Below, piece by piece: positions 35,375-47,294 of a DNA stretch of 64,000 bases. Within the stretch, counting starts at the first letter, position 1. Each line of letters begins with the position of its first letter. The stretch covers positions 58,428,843 to 58,492,842 of the forward strand of contig NC_090282.1 in the NCBI RefSeq assembly GCF_037392515.1. The letters are read 5' to 3'. This DNA comes from Haliotis asinina (taxonomy: Eukaryota > Mollusca > Gastropoda > Lepetellida > Haliotidae). The notes under the pieces were generated by a model, which ran no database searches, was not told the DNA's origin, and saw only the letters and a program-made list of their open reading frames with translations. The position numbers and the translations under genes are program-made.

Positions 35375-35522
35375 TTAAGGTTACGGCTAAGGTTGGAGTC
35401 CAAGTTGAGGTTGCCCTGAGGTTGTTTTGTGTAACAGGCGTATCTTTTGCTTAAGGTGATCGTAACTCTAACCTTAGTACTTAAGGTTGATCTTAACTAA
35501 GGTTGTTTAGAACAACGGGACA
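35375..35522. repeat. MITE-like element, inverted relative to 32.2 kb
   Basis: Contains ctaaggttggagtccaag, gtaacaggcgtatc and cttaaggttgatcttaacta. Its reverse complement aligns with 32.29-32.36 kb (aaacaaccttagttaagatc versus aaacatccttaattaagatt). The same non-autonomous family in opposite orientation. Confidence 0.55.
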
Positions 35523-35579
35523 CGGGTCTACCTCGAATTCATCAATTCAACAACTCTCTTCCATAAACGCACTCATGCG

Positions 35580-35646
35580 TGCGCACGCACATACACCCAC
35601 GCACACACGAACGCTCACACGAACGCACACACGAACGCACACACCC
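35580..35646. repeat. (GCAC/ACAC)n microsatellite
   Basis: Degenerate acac/gcac repeats including acacgaacgc units. Short open frames across it are low-complexity artefacts. Confidence 0.8.
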
Positions 35647-35696
35647 GATCTCTCTTCTGTCTTTCATTTTCACTTGTCTCTGGACACTTTCATTTG

Positions 35697-36710
35697 TCAC
35701 TGGCCAGTGGCACATACGTAGGTATTTCTGGTAACACAATGGCCGATCTTGCAGCGAAGGCAGCACTCAACAAATTTGTGACACCGCTTCTTATTCCATA
35801 ATCAGAATATAAAGCTACAATAAGATCTTATATCCGTGATCTGATGCAGGAGAAGTGGGATACCCAGGGAGTTATAAATAAATTACATGCAATAAAACCT
35901 TATATTGGTTATACTTACTTGGGTTGTCAGTCCAGATTTGATGAGGTCATTATGTGACGATGTCGTATTGGCCATACGAGGTATACTCACGAATATTTAT
36001 TGAAAGGTGAAGATCCTCCGTTTTGTATCCCTTGTGATGAGAGAATCACGGTCAAGCACGTCCTGCTTGACTGTGTTGAATATTCCATCACAAGGAATAA
36101 TTTTTTTAACTCACGAACTTTGAAGGGTCTTTTTAATAATGTTAGCTCTCATTTAATATAGATTTGCTAAATCAGTTGTAAATAGATAAATATTTTATTC
36201 TTGGAAGTTTGAATTAGTAACTTACAGTGTTAGTGGCTAAGTCCTCGAGTGGGGTTGAAGCACTGGGAGGGTACCTGAGTCCCAAAACATTTAAAGTACA
36301 TCAAAACCTTTCATTGTTTCTAACCGTAGAAAACCTGTCTTTTTAATTTATGGCTAGATTTCCTGAATTGCTAACGGCTGAAGGGATGATGTAAATCCAG
36401 CTAGGGTCCATGCAGGAAGCAAATGTACTGTAAGTCCCCATGGTCCCTAGTATGGTGATCTACCTTCTGTCGGTGTTGATGTATAGCCCGTGTTTTATAT
36501 TGTGTTGTCCAAATAGTAAAATTAGTTTTAACTTTCCACACTAGTTTTAAATTGTAACTGTGATATTCAAGTTGTTTTACTGTCCTTTACTGACAGCTTT
36601 ATTTATGAAATACATATCATCCATTTCAGTGTTAAATGTTCTCGTCACGATATGGCTGAAATATTGCCGATGTGATATTAAATATTAACTCACTCACTCA
36701 CTCACTCACT
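35697..36710 (+). mobile_element. 5'-truncated I-clade-like LINE copy
   Basis: Starts inside the RNase H region (translation with VGISGNTMADLAAKAALN-like residues, matching 42.83-42.9 kb). It proceeds through the C-terminal ORF2 region (YTYLGCQSRFDEVI, then a TGA where the longer copy has CGA), the complete 3' UTR and an (ACTC)n tail ending at 36710. 5' truncation is the usual outcome of target-primed reverse transcription. Confidence 0.88.
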
Positions 36711-36783
36711 TTCATTTTCCAAGGATTGATCTCTAAATACTATATAACGTGCAGGCCCTCCTCGTCTTTCTTCCCTCGTCTCT

Positions 36784-36965
36784 CTCCCACGGTGTACCCG
36801 TGAAGGTCTGGGTTAGAACTGATCTTCAGTGACCCATGCTTGTCGTAATGGGCGACCAGTGGAATCGGAGGGTCAGGCTCACTAACTTGGTTGAAACATT
36901 TGCGCAGATCGATGCTCCTGCAGTTCATACTAGAGCTGGAATATTGCTAAACTCACTCACTCTCG
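36784..36965 (+). mobile_element. SINE family A copy, internally shortened
   Basis: Begins tacccgtgaaggtctgggtt, retains cccatgcttgtcgtaa, the gatcgatgct block and gctggaatattgctaaact, and ends in (ACTC)n. The middle, including the 'gattgtctggtccagactcg' block, is deleted. Confidence 0.75.
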
Positions 36966-37072
36966 CGGTGTAAACTGCTTTTACAAATACAAACTCATTT
37001 CCAGCTTATGTTATATAATATACACCCAAGTTAATATTAAAGTAACAATGTATGTCTAATTTTGCTTTGCAG

Positions 37073-38099
37073 TCATCAGTCCGAAGAATAAACGATGAAA
37101 CTTACAACCGTGAGGACAACATTAGTGTGTCTGGTCTTCCTTTTCTGCTGCAATATTTATTTTCTGTATTCTCATTCCAAGATGGGTTTTACGAGAACTG
37201 ACCTCACTTCAGACATTATTCAAGGTATTGCAAACGAACTTATTATGTTTATAGACAGAAATATCACTGGAAGGAGCAAACGCAAGTCCAAAAGGTTTGA
37301 TTGTTTCTTCGGCAGAAAACTTTCTGCAACTGCCCGAACACATGCTAATAATAGCAAAGAGTCGTCAGAGATGAGAGCTAAAATGGCTCTGTTTTATGAC
37401 AGGTTAACACAAAAAGAGAAGGAAAAAAGTAGGGACCTCATCAAAGTCTTCAGTGAAGGCGTGCCTACAAACATCACTTATTTCCTCTATGCAGGAGCTT
37501 TACTTGGTTCCTACTCTCATCACGGCATGATTCCTTGGGACGATGATCTGGACATTATAGTGAGGGAGAAAGACAAGCCTTTACTGCTTGAATTCCTGCA
37601 GTCACTACGACCAAAATATGCCCACTACACCAAGTGGAATATGAACTGGAAATTGTATCACAAAAAGTCCCCAAATGCTGGCTCGAAGGCTTGGAAGTGG
37701 CCATTCCTTGACATATTCTTTTATTCTGAAAAGTCTTCATATATACAAGATTGTAGAGCCACACATAAGAAATTCAACAAGAGTGATGTGTTTCCTTTGA
37801 TCAAGCGACCTTTCATGGGAATGATGCTGCCTGCGCCAAGACACACCCGTAAGGTTTTGGAGTCAACTTACAATATCGATCTTTGTGTGTCGAATTCATA
37901 TGATCACAGACTAGAGATTGCTCTGCCACTGAAATGTGTAGTGAAACTCCCCTGTCGGTTGTTAAGAGACAAGTATCCTTTTGTTACCCGAAAGAACGCA
38001 GACAACAAAACTGTTGAGATATTGGACGACATCAACATCATCTCCACCAACAAAAGCTCATGGAACGGAGGCATTTATGAAACGAAAAATGCATTTTGA
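37073..38099 (+). CDS. LicD/fukutin-like type II membrane protein, paralogue 1
   Basis: The LicD family is a set of predicted nucleotidyltransferase-fold proteins; relatives transfer phosphocholine or ribitol-phosphate groups to glycans in the secretory pathway. The coding part runs from ATG 37095 to TGA 38099 (334 aa). Residues ~9-26 form one hydrophobic anchor preceded by basic residues, as in Golgi type II enzymes. The LicD signature lies at residues ~134-154: GALLGS, HGMIPWDD and DDLDI (Asp149-151 and Asp153). A second conserved block, RPFMGMMLPAPRHT, lies downstream. A splice acceptor (tttgctttgcag, ending 37072) sits 22 bp before the ATG, so a 5' UTR exon upstream is likely. An AATAAA occurs at 38106-38111. 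The reaction and substrate here are unknown; the domain call is firm, the function inferred. Confidence 0.88.
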
Positions 38100-38105
38100 C
38101 TTAAG

Positions 38106-38111
38106 AATAAA
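38106..38111 (+). terminator. AATAAA polyadenylation signal after LicD paralogue 1
   Basis: Canonical hexamer 7 bp after the stop codon. It would give a very short 3' UTR. The adjoining LINE begins about 75 bp downstream. Confidence 0.4.
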
Positions 38112-38556
38112 GTTCTATATACGTGTAATAACAAATATATATTCAAACGTGCATTACACACTGTTGCTATCATATTGTGCACCTAGACGGGTGGTTGAAT
38201 GGGCCCGGTTCAACCAATCGGCTGGTCACACCAAGCCCTGTGCATGATTTGTATCCATTTCATCGCACACATTTGATTTTGGACTCGGTTTAATTTCGGT
38301 CTTGACTCTATTGTTCATCAAAAACTTTTCTCATTTTGAATTTTGTTGTTGTGATCATTGCCTAGAGTCTTATACCCAGAAGGCGGTGGCTCATGGGCCA
38401 ATCCGGTGGACTAATTATTTATAATTCCTCTGCTGGAGTATATCATCTGAGTATCCTTGGTGCTGCAAGTTGGAGACCCACTTGTTTTTAGCATTGTCCT
38501 TGTGATACTCCGTGGTGGGTGGGGAGTTCGGATGATGAAATAAAAAACAAATAAAC

Positions 38557-39722
38557 ATGGTTTATGAAACTCCTCTGAAGAAAACCAAACGTGAAGTAGA
38601 TCCTGTTGAAAATGACCTCAGACTGCCCAAACCAATCGATTACTGGCCACGTTTTCTAGTTATTGAGACTGAAGATAACACTCCGTTGAAATTAAAACCT
38701 TTTGCTGTGTCTAAGGGAATCCAAGGCATTGCTGGAGATGTAAAGACTATCAGAAAATTACGGTCTGGTCCATTGTTGGTTGAGTGTGCCAAAAAGCAGC
38801 AATCAAGCAATCTGTTGAACACCAAAACATTTGTTGGCATTCCCGTCACCATCACAGCCCACAAAATACTCAACACGAGTAAAGGAATTGTAAGAGACCA
38901 TGATCGATTACTCGCTGACATGTCGGAATTAGACATCGCGAGTGAGATGAGAGATCAGGGTGTACTCTATGTGAAACGTTTTTCAACTCGTAAAAGCAAT
39001 GAAACCTTTAAAACCAACACATATCTGTTTTCTTTTTCTTTACCTTCTGCACCTTCACCTTCAAGGCAGGCTACTGCAATCTAAATGTTGATACATACAT
39101 TCCCAATCCTCTCAGGTGTTTTAAATGCCAAAAGTTTGGCCATGGAGTAAACTCGTGTACCTTGTCTGTTGTATGTGCTCACTGCAGTGAAAAGACCCAC
39201 ACAACAGAAGATTGTAACAGTAATGTTAAAAAATGTGTCAACTGTACCGGGAATCAGCCATCTTACTCTAAGGACTGTCCTGTTTGGAAACAGCAAATGG
39301 CAATAAATAAAATAAAGTTCACTCAAAACATCAGCTTTGCTGATGCAAAAAGACAAGTTCTAAACTCGGGACAAACAGAAAGCTATGCTTCCATTGCCAA
39401 AAGAACGCCTGAAACAACATCTAGCATAGTTACTGTATCTGCCAGCTGTCAGACAGACTTAACTTGGGTGAAAACGGATTCTCCTAACCTTCTGTCACCC
39501 ACTACATCTACTCAAACAGGAGAATCACTTCCTGGTCCCTCTCAAACACAATCAGAAACATCACCCGATATTGAATTGTCTTCACAATCGTCAACAAAGT
39601 CTCAACAAAGTCTCCCTAAAATTAAAAGTAAAAAGCCAGATTTTGCACAAAAAAACCAAAACAAAACAAAAAACAAACAAAAACAACCTCAGTGGCAGAG
39701 CCCCAAAAGGGTCAGAAAATAA
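38557..39722 (+). pseudogene. LINE ORF1 (gag-like nucleic-acid-binding protein)
   Basis: ATG 38557 opens MVYETPLKKTKREVDP. One frame runs to 39084; homology then continues in another frame with PNPLRCFKCQKFGHG and ends at the TAA near 39722. Three zinc knuckles lie in tandem: CFKCQKFGHGVNSC, CAHCSEKTHTTEDC and CVNCTGNQPSYSKDC. In the third the ligand His is replaced by Gln. The C-terminus is Ser/Thr/Gln-rich, then Lys-rich. In such LINEs the protein coats the RNA and forms the ribonucleoprotein. A single frameshift near 39.06 kb breaks it. Confidence 0.85.
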
Positions 39723-39869
39723 AATTCAATTATTCAATAAATATGGATCACTTGGAGATATTGACGTATGTGAAAACCTCCATTCTAGGGCACATAGCTT
39801 GTCGCCCTCTGAAAAGGTGCGAGGTAGATCCCCAATAAATCCCCCCCACCCCCCACCCCTGAGGACTGA

Positions 39870-40800
39870 GGACTAACTTACATGAAGTACAGCTATTAGA
39901 CCAAGATTTTATACCTTCAGCGATTTGTCTCCAAGAGACATATTTAAAACAGACAGATGCATTTGATCTTCGTCATTTTAATGCATATCATTGTTTTTCA
40001 CCTTCGGGTGATAGGGCCACAGGAGGATCATCCATTCTAGTCAGACAAAACGTTATCCATAGCCCTGTTTTACTTACTACTATTCTTCAGGCCGTTACAG
40101 TGCGACTAACTTTGCACGTTGCGTTTACATTATGCTCTCTCTATATCTCTCCGTCTTTGACGTTTCACAAAACCGATCTCCAAGCTCTATAAGCCCTGTA
40201 TTATAATGGGAGATTTGAATGGGCACAGTCCACTCTGGGGAAGTGTAACTACAAACGCTAAAGGTAAATTACTGGAGGATTTTTGTTCTGATAATGATAT
40301 ATGTATTTATAATGATGGTTCCAACACATATTTACACCCTGGTACGGGAACCTATTCTGCACTCGACTTGTCACTCACAAATTCAGAACTACTCAATGAA
40401 TTTGAATGGTCAGTCCACGATGACCTCTGTGGAAGTGACCATTTTCCTACTATAATAAAATCTGTAACTCCATCTGATGTGCCTCCATCATCAAGGCGGA
40501 ATTTTAAAAAGGCTAACTGGGCTTTATATGAAACAATGTGTGCTGAAAAAATTAAACCCGAACTTCTTATTGACATTCCTGATGCTATTAAATACTTTTC
40601 TGATCAACTGAATTTCATAGCTGATGAGTGTATACCAACTTCCTCTGCAGTTCCACATATTCGAAAACCATGGTTCAACGATGACTGCAAACAAGTTACG
40701 AAGGCAAGGAAAAAGGCAGAACATTACTTCCGTCTCCATCCTTTGAATAAATTTGAAATTTGAAATGCTTAAGCGAGGCGTACTTTTAAACAGAACAAAC
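39870..40800 (+). pseudogene. LINE ORF2 endonuclease domain
   Basis: Apurinic/apyrimidinic-type endonuclease region that nicks target DNA. Visible blocks: AICLQETYL (metal-binding Glu), GDRATGGSSILVRQ, then after a frameshift near 40.2 kb MGDLNGHSPLWGS (the GDxN motif), ALDLSLTNS and SDHFPTI (catalytic SDH). All main catalytic motifs are recognisable. A stop at about 40761 interrupts the link to the RT domain, which resumes in the next frame. Confidence 0.85.
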
Positions 40801-42361
40801 GCCAATCTTGGCAAAATTATGTATCCAAAATAAATTCTCGGACACCCATGTCCAATGTGTGGAACATGGTTCAGAAAATTAAAGGTAAAGGTACTAAATC
40901 TACTGTCTATCATCTTAAACATGGAGATCAACTGTTTACAGATAAATCAGATATTGCTAATAAACTGGGTGAAACTCTCGCCAAACATTCTTCCTCTTCT
41001 AACAATGTACCTAAATTCCAACAGTATCAAAAACAACAAGAAAAGAAAACTATTAATTTCAATTCAGATAATGGGGAAGATTATAATAAAACATTTTGTA
41101 TTCATGAACTCCACACTGCTCTTGATCAAGCTCACGACACTGCTACAGGAGCTAATAACATACATTATCAACTCCTGAAGCACTTACCGGAATCCTGTTT
41201 GAAACGCTCTTGTATACATTTGATGATATTTGGACTTCCGGGAACTTTCCTTCTTCATGGCGCGACGCTATAGTAGTACCAATACCTAAACCTGGACGTG
41301 ATCATTCGGATCCGTCAAATTATCGTCCGATTTCATTAACAAGCTGTGTTTGCAAGACCATGGAACGCATTATAAATAATCGACTTGTTTGGTATCTGGA
41401 AACAAATAACCTCATAACAGATATACAATGTGGTTTCCGGAAAAACAGAAGTACTGTCGATCACTTAGTGCGTTTGGAATCATTTGTTAAAAGCGCATTA
41501 ATTAATAAACAACATGCTGTGTCTATCTTTTTTGATCTAGAAAAAGCATATGACACAACATGGAAATATGGTATTTTAAGAGACTTATATGATTTCGGTT
41601 TGCGAGGTCGTTTGTCGCAATACATAACCAACTTTTTAAATGATACACAATTTCAAGTCCCCGTGGGTTCTACCTTGTCTGATCATTACAATCAAGATCA
41701 GGGTGTCTCACAAGGCAGTATTTTGTCTGTCACACTCTGTAGTATAAAGATAAATAGGTTATCGAAAGTTTTAAATGATTCAATTGATGGTTCATTATTT
41801 GTGGATGATTTTAATATTTCTTGTCGTGGTATAAATATGCGTACCATTGAGCGGCAGTTGCAGTTGTGTCTAAACAAAATAAATAACCGGTGTCTTGAAA
41901 ACGGCTTTAAATTTTCTAAATCGAAAACTAACTGCATACATTTTTGTCGTAAATACAAACCACATAAAGACCCTGAACTATCTCTAGATGGCACTCCCAT
42001 TAAAGTTGTCAAGGAGGCCAAGTTCTTGGGATTAATGTTTGACTCACACCTAACGTTTCTGCCTCATATTAAATCTCTGAAAACTAAATGCCTGAAAGCA
42101 CTTGACTTGTTGAAAGTGGTTTCAAATTCTAAATGGGGAGGTGATCAAGCTACCCTCCTCCATCTATATCGATCACTTGTCCGTTCTAAACTTGATTATG
42201 GCTCCATCGTCTATGGTGGAGCCTGCAAGAGCAACTTAAAATTATTAGATTTTGTTCATCATCAAGGTCAAAGACTTTGTCTTGGGTCCTTTAGAACCCC
42301 TCCTGTTGACAGTCTATATGTTGAGGCCGATGAACCATCTCTTACACAACGCCGGCATTGA
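40801..42361 (+). pseudogene. LINE ORF2 reverse transcriptase domain
   Basis: Copies the element RNA at the nicked target. Pre-RT sequence (40848-41200) is followed, after a frameshift, by a 383-codon frame with the RT blocks IPKPGRDHSDPSNYRPISLT, GFRKNRSTVDHL, SIFFDLEKAYDT (first catalytic Asp), QGVSQGSILSVTLC, SLFVDDFNI (the YADD-box equivalent, FVDD) and AKFLGLMFDS. The frame ends just past EADEPSLTQRRH. The minus-strand copy has about 190 bp more here before 'gccggcattgagctggatga', so this copy is deleted at the RT to RNase H connector. Confidence 0.9.
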
Positions 42362-42486
42362 GCTGGATGATATAGCCTCTTCCCGTCTTCTTTCTTCTCC
42401 TCCTTGGCAACTGGTTAGGCCCCAACATCGACCACATTTGAAAATCAGAAACGAATGAATTACAATACAAACAAGAATATAATCAA

Positions 42487-43130
42487 TTGAAACATAAATA
42501 TAGCAATTATAAACCCTTATTAACAGATGGGTCCAAGGACGGTGGCGCAGTGGCTTGTGCCACTGTCATTGGATCCAGAACAATATCTTCTAGATTACCA
42601 GATAACAGTTCTATTTTTACAGGAGAAGCTAACGCCATATTGACGGCTCTTACATATACTCAAAGACACCCTAAACAAAAAACAATATATAATCTCTTCA
42701 GATTCTCTTTCTTGCCTTCAGGCTATTAAAATATTTCTTGCAAACATCCACTTTTAATAGAAATTATTGAATCATATAATGATCTTGCTACTGGCCAATT
42801 CGACATCGTCTTTTGTTGGTTACTCAGCCACGTCGGCATTTCTGGGTACACAATGTCCGATTTTGCTGCCAAGGCAGCACTCAACGAATCTGTGACACCA
42901 CTTCTTATCCCCTACACTGATTGTAAAGCTAGCATTAGAACCTACATCCGTGATCTGATGCAGAAGAAGTGGGACACCCACGTTGGTATCGATAAATTAC
43001 ATGAAATAAAACCCCACCTCGGTTATACTTACTTGGGTTGTCAGTCCAGATTTGATGAGGTCATTATGCGACGATGTCGCATTGGCCATACGAGGTATAC
43101 TCACGAATATTTGCATAAAGGTGCTTGACT
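42487..43130 (+). pseudogene. LINE ORF2 RNase H domain and C-terminus
   Basis: RNase H fold that degrades template RNA. Motifs: LLTDGSKDGG (Asp), FTGEANAILTAL (Glu), SSDSLSCLQAIK (Asp, in a shifted frame near 42.7 kb) and, after another shift, SHVGISG followed by MSDFAAKAA (Asp). The C-terminal segment YTYLGCQSRFDEVIMRRCRI ends in a broken Cys/His region at about 43.13 kb. The full D-E-D-D set is present but spread over frames. Confidence 0.85.
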
Positions 43131-43808
43131 GTGTTGAATATTCCATCACAAGGAATAGCTATTTTAAATCAAGAACTATAAAGGATCTTTTTAGTAATGT
43201 TAGTTATCATTTAATCATTGCGTTTGTAAAAGAATTAGATTTGTTACATGACTTGTAAATAGATAAATATTTTATAATTGGAAGTTGAATTAGGAACTAT
43301 GATTGTTAGTGGCTGTATCCTCGAAGGGGGTTGAAGTACCGTAAAATTACTGTCCTCCTGAGAGGGTACGTAAGTCTCAAAACATTTGAAGTCAGATTTA
43401 ATCTTCCACTTTTTTAGCCGTAGAATGTGTGTTATTTTAAATTGTGGCTAATCTTGCATACAATCGCCAGCAGCTGAGGGGATGGTGTAAATCCAGCTGG
43501 GGACCATGCAGGTAGCAGAGGTACTGTAAGTCCCCATGGTCCCTAGTATGGTCATCTACCCTCAGTTGTTGGCAATCTATGGCTTGTGTTTTTACTCTAC
43601 TGTCCAAATAGTGATACTATTATATTTTTATAAGTTTACACGCTTGTCTTAATACTAACTGTGATTATCTAGTGGTTTTTCTGTCCTTCCTCGACAGGTT
43701 CTTCATAATATGCACATATATGTCTTTTTTATGTCACGTATGTTCTCGTCACGATATGGCTGCAATATTGCCGATGTGACGTTAACTATTAAGTCACTCA
43801 CTCACTCT

Positions 43809-45884
43809 GAAATACACAATATTTCCAATACATCCCTTTTGATTGTAATAGGTGGTGTAATTTCCGATTCTTTGTTTAAGTTTGACATCTCCTAAAATGG
43901 GGAAACATTGTTACTTTTCATATGTTTTCGAGGCTTAAAACCTGTACACCAGTCAGGATATGTGGTATGTGTATGAACACTTTTTATAGGCTCATGTTAC
44001 CAGTGCTTTAAAACAAAATGATCACAGAAGAAGTGGATTTACATTTACACATATTATTCACATACCCTGATGCCTTTGAAATCAAGGCTCTTGCCGAGGG
44101 ACTGACCAAGCAAAACATTGTTATGCACGCGGGCGGGTTTCCATTAGGTCACCAACTAAATCACTTCGTTTCAACCCGCTGTAAGGTCTTTAGGCAAACG
44201 TTAGTTGGAGAAAAGGGCTACAGATGCTTCAGACTTAAATGTTATCATTCACATTGAGGTAGATAGTTGCATGAAAATAATCATGCTAATTAAAAGATCG
44301 CACAAGCAATGGTACATACAATGTACTTGGATTAACTTCCTTATTCCATAAAATGACGCAAATATTGAACATTATAAGTAACACGATGGTACTGGGCTAT
44401 GCCTTGTCATCCTACCAACAGATGAAGGCTAAAGAAGCAGTCCAGAACCTTTGTGTTGTAATTGATAAAGACGTTGTAAATCCATACCATACTAAAAAAC
44501 CGGGAGTCATTGGTTAAAGCAGTAAGTCACTTAATTCGTTACTTCTGTTGCAGTGAGGAGATAATCAAGTTACCCTGCATAGGTGGACTTCATCTTGAGT
44601 TGCCCCAGCAACAAATATAAACAAGCAGACGCTCGCGTAAAACCCACTGCAACAAGAAAGCTACACAGCTGCAAATGTTTAATATTGGGTCTAACAACAG
44701 TTGTTTAATGTGGGGGAAATTGAAAAATATAGGTATTGTCTTGAAAAACCAATAAGCATATCCGGGGCATGTTTGGATCCATTATTACAGGATCCTGTCA
44801 CGATATATCAAGCTTAAGCCCCTGAAAATAGGAAATTTTGAGAGAAATATATTACTCCGTATATACTGAATTAGCCCCAGTGAGCCCTGAGATGCAGAAC
44901 CAGTAAGGGTCAAGACTGGCTTTATTTTGGACGGTTACGTTACAGAAAGGGTTGAGCCGAAAGTTTGGAGCATAAGACGGACCACTCCATGTGTAAGTCC
45001 CAGCCATAAAGAGCGAGTGTGGTTCTTAAAAGGCGGTAAACGTCTTTTTTTTATAAACTTCTAATCTGGTAATAGTAGCATTTGCATTTCGGCAAATAAA
45101 TACACTGTAAAGTGATATGTGGAAGCAGACGATGTCGTTTAGTTAAAACAAGCTCTGCTGGCCACAACTGATTGCTTCATTATATCTTTTTGGATCAATG
45201 CAGTTGACTACAGATGGCGGTGCAGTGTTCATCTAAGTGAGGTCTGTCAATATATAAGAGCTGATGTTGTATTGTCCACGTTCACAAGCTGATAAAGATA
45301 GTGATTTACGTGAGCCAATTCAATGATGCGATAGCATCTGTCACTTCATTAACGCCCAGTTCTATAGCAGAAGGTAGCCATGCGCGCGATACACTGAAAT
45401 CGGGAATGAACGACAGTTGGTCTTTGAGTGCCCTTTAAACAAGGTCACCCACCAATTGTCAATGTGTACGGACGAGTTCAAGGTTTTCCCTGCATCGAAT
45501 TCTAATGCGTGTGCCAAAGTATTCACCAACGTTTGTTTGCGAACTGATTAGCGAAATCCATCTTGGCAATTGATCCTCTGAGGCTAAAATTTCGAGTTTT
45601 CAATATCTTAGCCATGTATTACATTACGTGACTGTACATTAAGTCTAAATCTTTAAACTCAATACAACCTTTTATTAATGAAAGAATATTTAACATTATA
45701 TATTGTTTATATAAGTCACGTGAGCATAACGGTTCCGGGTTTTGAGACAGGTATTCGGGTCGAATTCATTACCCATCCGTCACGGGTATGCGTGCTACCT
45801 GTCCTCGCCGTACTACAATCCATATCATGAGACTGACGATGTATTTATCCATTAATCATTCCAACAGGGTCACAAGTATCTTAA
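43809..45884. other. No supportable gene
   Basis: AT-rich DNA. A 79-codon frame at 44018-44257 (+), with ATG and HAGGFPLGHQLNHFV, is protein-like in composition but unmatched to any family I know and lacks clear splice signals. Confidence 0.35.
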
Positions 45885-46124
45885 GTGAGTGAGTGAGTGA
45901 GTTATAATTTAACGTCACATCGGCAATATTTCAGCCATATCGTGACGAGAATAAACATGATTATACAGAACATGTAGATATAAAACCCGTCATCAAAGTC
46001 GGTAAAATAACTGGAGTATCACAATTCGAGTCTAAAACTAGCATTTGAAGTTAAAACTACACCACAATTTGGACAATACATAATATAAAAGTAGGCTATA
46101 GATCACCATACTAGGAACCAAGTG
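45885..46124 (-). mobile_element. LINE 3'-end fragment, left arm of an inverted pair
   Basis: (GTGA)n tail at 45885, then the terminus cggcaatatttcagccatat cgtgacgag and the UTR up to the block ggctatagatcaccatacta. It faces the + strand fragment at 46281-46536, giving roughly 240-bp inverted arms. Confidence 0.8.
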
Positions 46125-46149
46125 TATCTTAAGTCAAAGTTGACCAATA

Positions 46150-46245
46150 TTGTCGTAAGAGGGAACTAATGGGATCACGTGGCCGTTCTCACTTGCTTGT
46201 TTAATACAGGTCATCGTATCCGACTTGCGAAGATCGATGCTTATA
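46150..46245 (+). mobile_element. SINE family A core fragment
   Basis: Retains gtcgtaagagggaactaatg, ggtcatcgtatccgactt and cgaagatcgatgctta, i.e. the conserved core of family A. Both ends are missing. It sits in the loop between two inverted LINE tails. Confidence 0.55.
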
Positions 46246-46280
46246 GTGTCATGTCATGTTATGTATAACTCTTTTGTGTT

Positions 46281-46536
46281 ATCCCTAGTATGGTGATCTA
46301 CCTTCTCTTGTTGGAGATCTATAGCCTGTTTTTATACTGTATTGTCCATATAACGATATCGGTTTTAACTTTCCACACTAGTTTTAATGCTATTTGTGAT
46401 ATTCTAGTTGTTTTACTGTCCTTCTTGGACAGGTTTTATAATGTACACAATAATCGTTTTCATTGTTGAATGTTCTCGTCACGATATGGCTGAAATATTG
46501 CCAATGTGACGTTAAATATAAATCACTCACTCACTC
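46281..46536 (+). mobile_element. LINE 3'-end fragment, right arm of an inverted pair
   Basis: From ccctagtatggtgatctacc to cgatatggctgaaatattgc and an (ACTC)n tail ending at 46536. Only the last ~255 bp of the LINE are present, typical of strong 5' truncation. Confidence 0.85.
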
Positions 46537-47005
46537 TTTTGTGTTTATCGTTACATATTACTAAAAACATTTAGCATAATTTTATGACCGTTACAGTAAA
46601 ACAAGATGTTTATATGAATATCATCTAGGAATATCTTTGAGGTGTCCATGAAAGATTTACTGTTTTGTATTTAAAGTATTACGTTTCTGCCGTAATACAA
46701 CTTCATAAAATAGTCTTCTGTGATTATGTTGCAAATAAGTATAAATTGTTCCGAGGACATTCTTCGGCTTCATATCTGTGCATGTAAAAGTCAATGTACA
46801 GGAAAGTGTAGCTCTGAGAGCTTTAACCTGTTGTGTACGTCAACATGTGGATTTGGATTTGAAACATGTTTCCGTGAACTTTACATTGTTGACATTGACC
46901 AACATGTCAACTGGGAATACACTATCCCTGTCAAAGGAATAAATACGAATTGATATGAAGAATATGTTGCTTGCGCTATGATGAAAAGACTCACTCATCA
47001 TTTAT
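46537..47005. other. No supportable gene
   Basis: A 77-codon open frame at 46720-46953 (+) is Cys-rich (HICACKSQCTGKC, then LLCTSTCGFGFETC) and ends TGA after KGINTN. Possible secreted-peptide exon by composition only; no signal peptide or splice evidence. Confidence 0.25.
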
Positions 47006-47017
47006 CAGCACCGAAAG

Positions 47018-47294
47018 TGAGTGAGTGAGTGAGTGAGTTTAGTTTTACGTCGCACTTAGCAATATTCCAGCTATATGGCGACGGTCTGTAAATAATCGAG
47101 TCTGGACCAGACAATCCAGTGATCAACAACATGAGCATCGATCTGCGCAATTGGGAACCGATGACATGTGTCAACCAAGTCAGCTAGTCTGACCACCCGA
47201 TCCCGTTAGTCGCCTCTTACGACAAGCATAGTCACCTGTTATGGCAAGCATGGGTTGCTGAAGGCCTATTCTACCCCGGGACCTTCACGGGTCA
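47018..47294 (-). mobile_element. SINE family A, intact copy with target duplication
   Basis: Full-length: a (GTGA)n tail at 47018, the terminus agcaatattccagctatatg, the core gaccacccgatcccgttagt and cgcctcttacgacaag, and the 5' end gggaccttcacgggtc. The 12-bp direct repeat cagcaccgaaag flanks it (47006-47017 and 47295-47306), a target-site duplication. This marks a comparatively recent retroposition. Confidence 0.93.

Larger units (their letters stand above)
38186..43808 (+). mobile_element. I-clade-like non-LTR retrotransposon (LINE), long copy
   Basis: About 5.6 kb. Layout: 5' UTR (gacgggtggttgaatgggcc, also seen in the minus-strand copy), ORF1 gag-like with zinc knuckles, ORF2 with endonuclease, reverse transcriptase and RNase H, a 3' UTR, and an (ACTC)n tail ending at 43808. 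An RNase H in ORF2 with an apurinic-type endonuclease and CCHC ORF1 fits the I group (I/Nimb-like) better than Jockey or CR1. Multiple frameshifts and one ~190-bp internal deletion make it inactive. It lies immediately downstream of LicD paralogue 1, and its 5' end appears truncated relative to the 58.6-63.5-kb copy. Confidence 0.9.

Noticed and set aside
35206-35403. A minus-strand open frame of Phe/Ile/Leu/Tyr repeats
   Set aside because: It is the translation of an (AAAT)n microsatellite.
36684-36710. (ACTC)n runs as CRISPR-like or telomere-like arrays
   Set aside because: They are 3' tails of LINE and SINE copies, always joined to the same terminal block.
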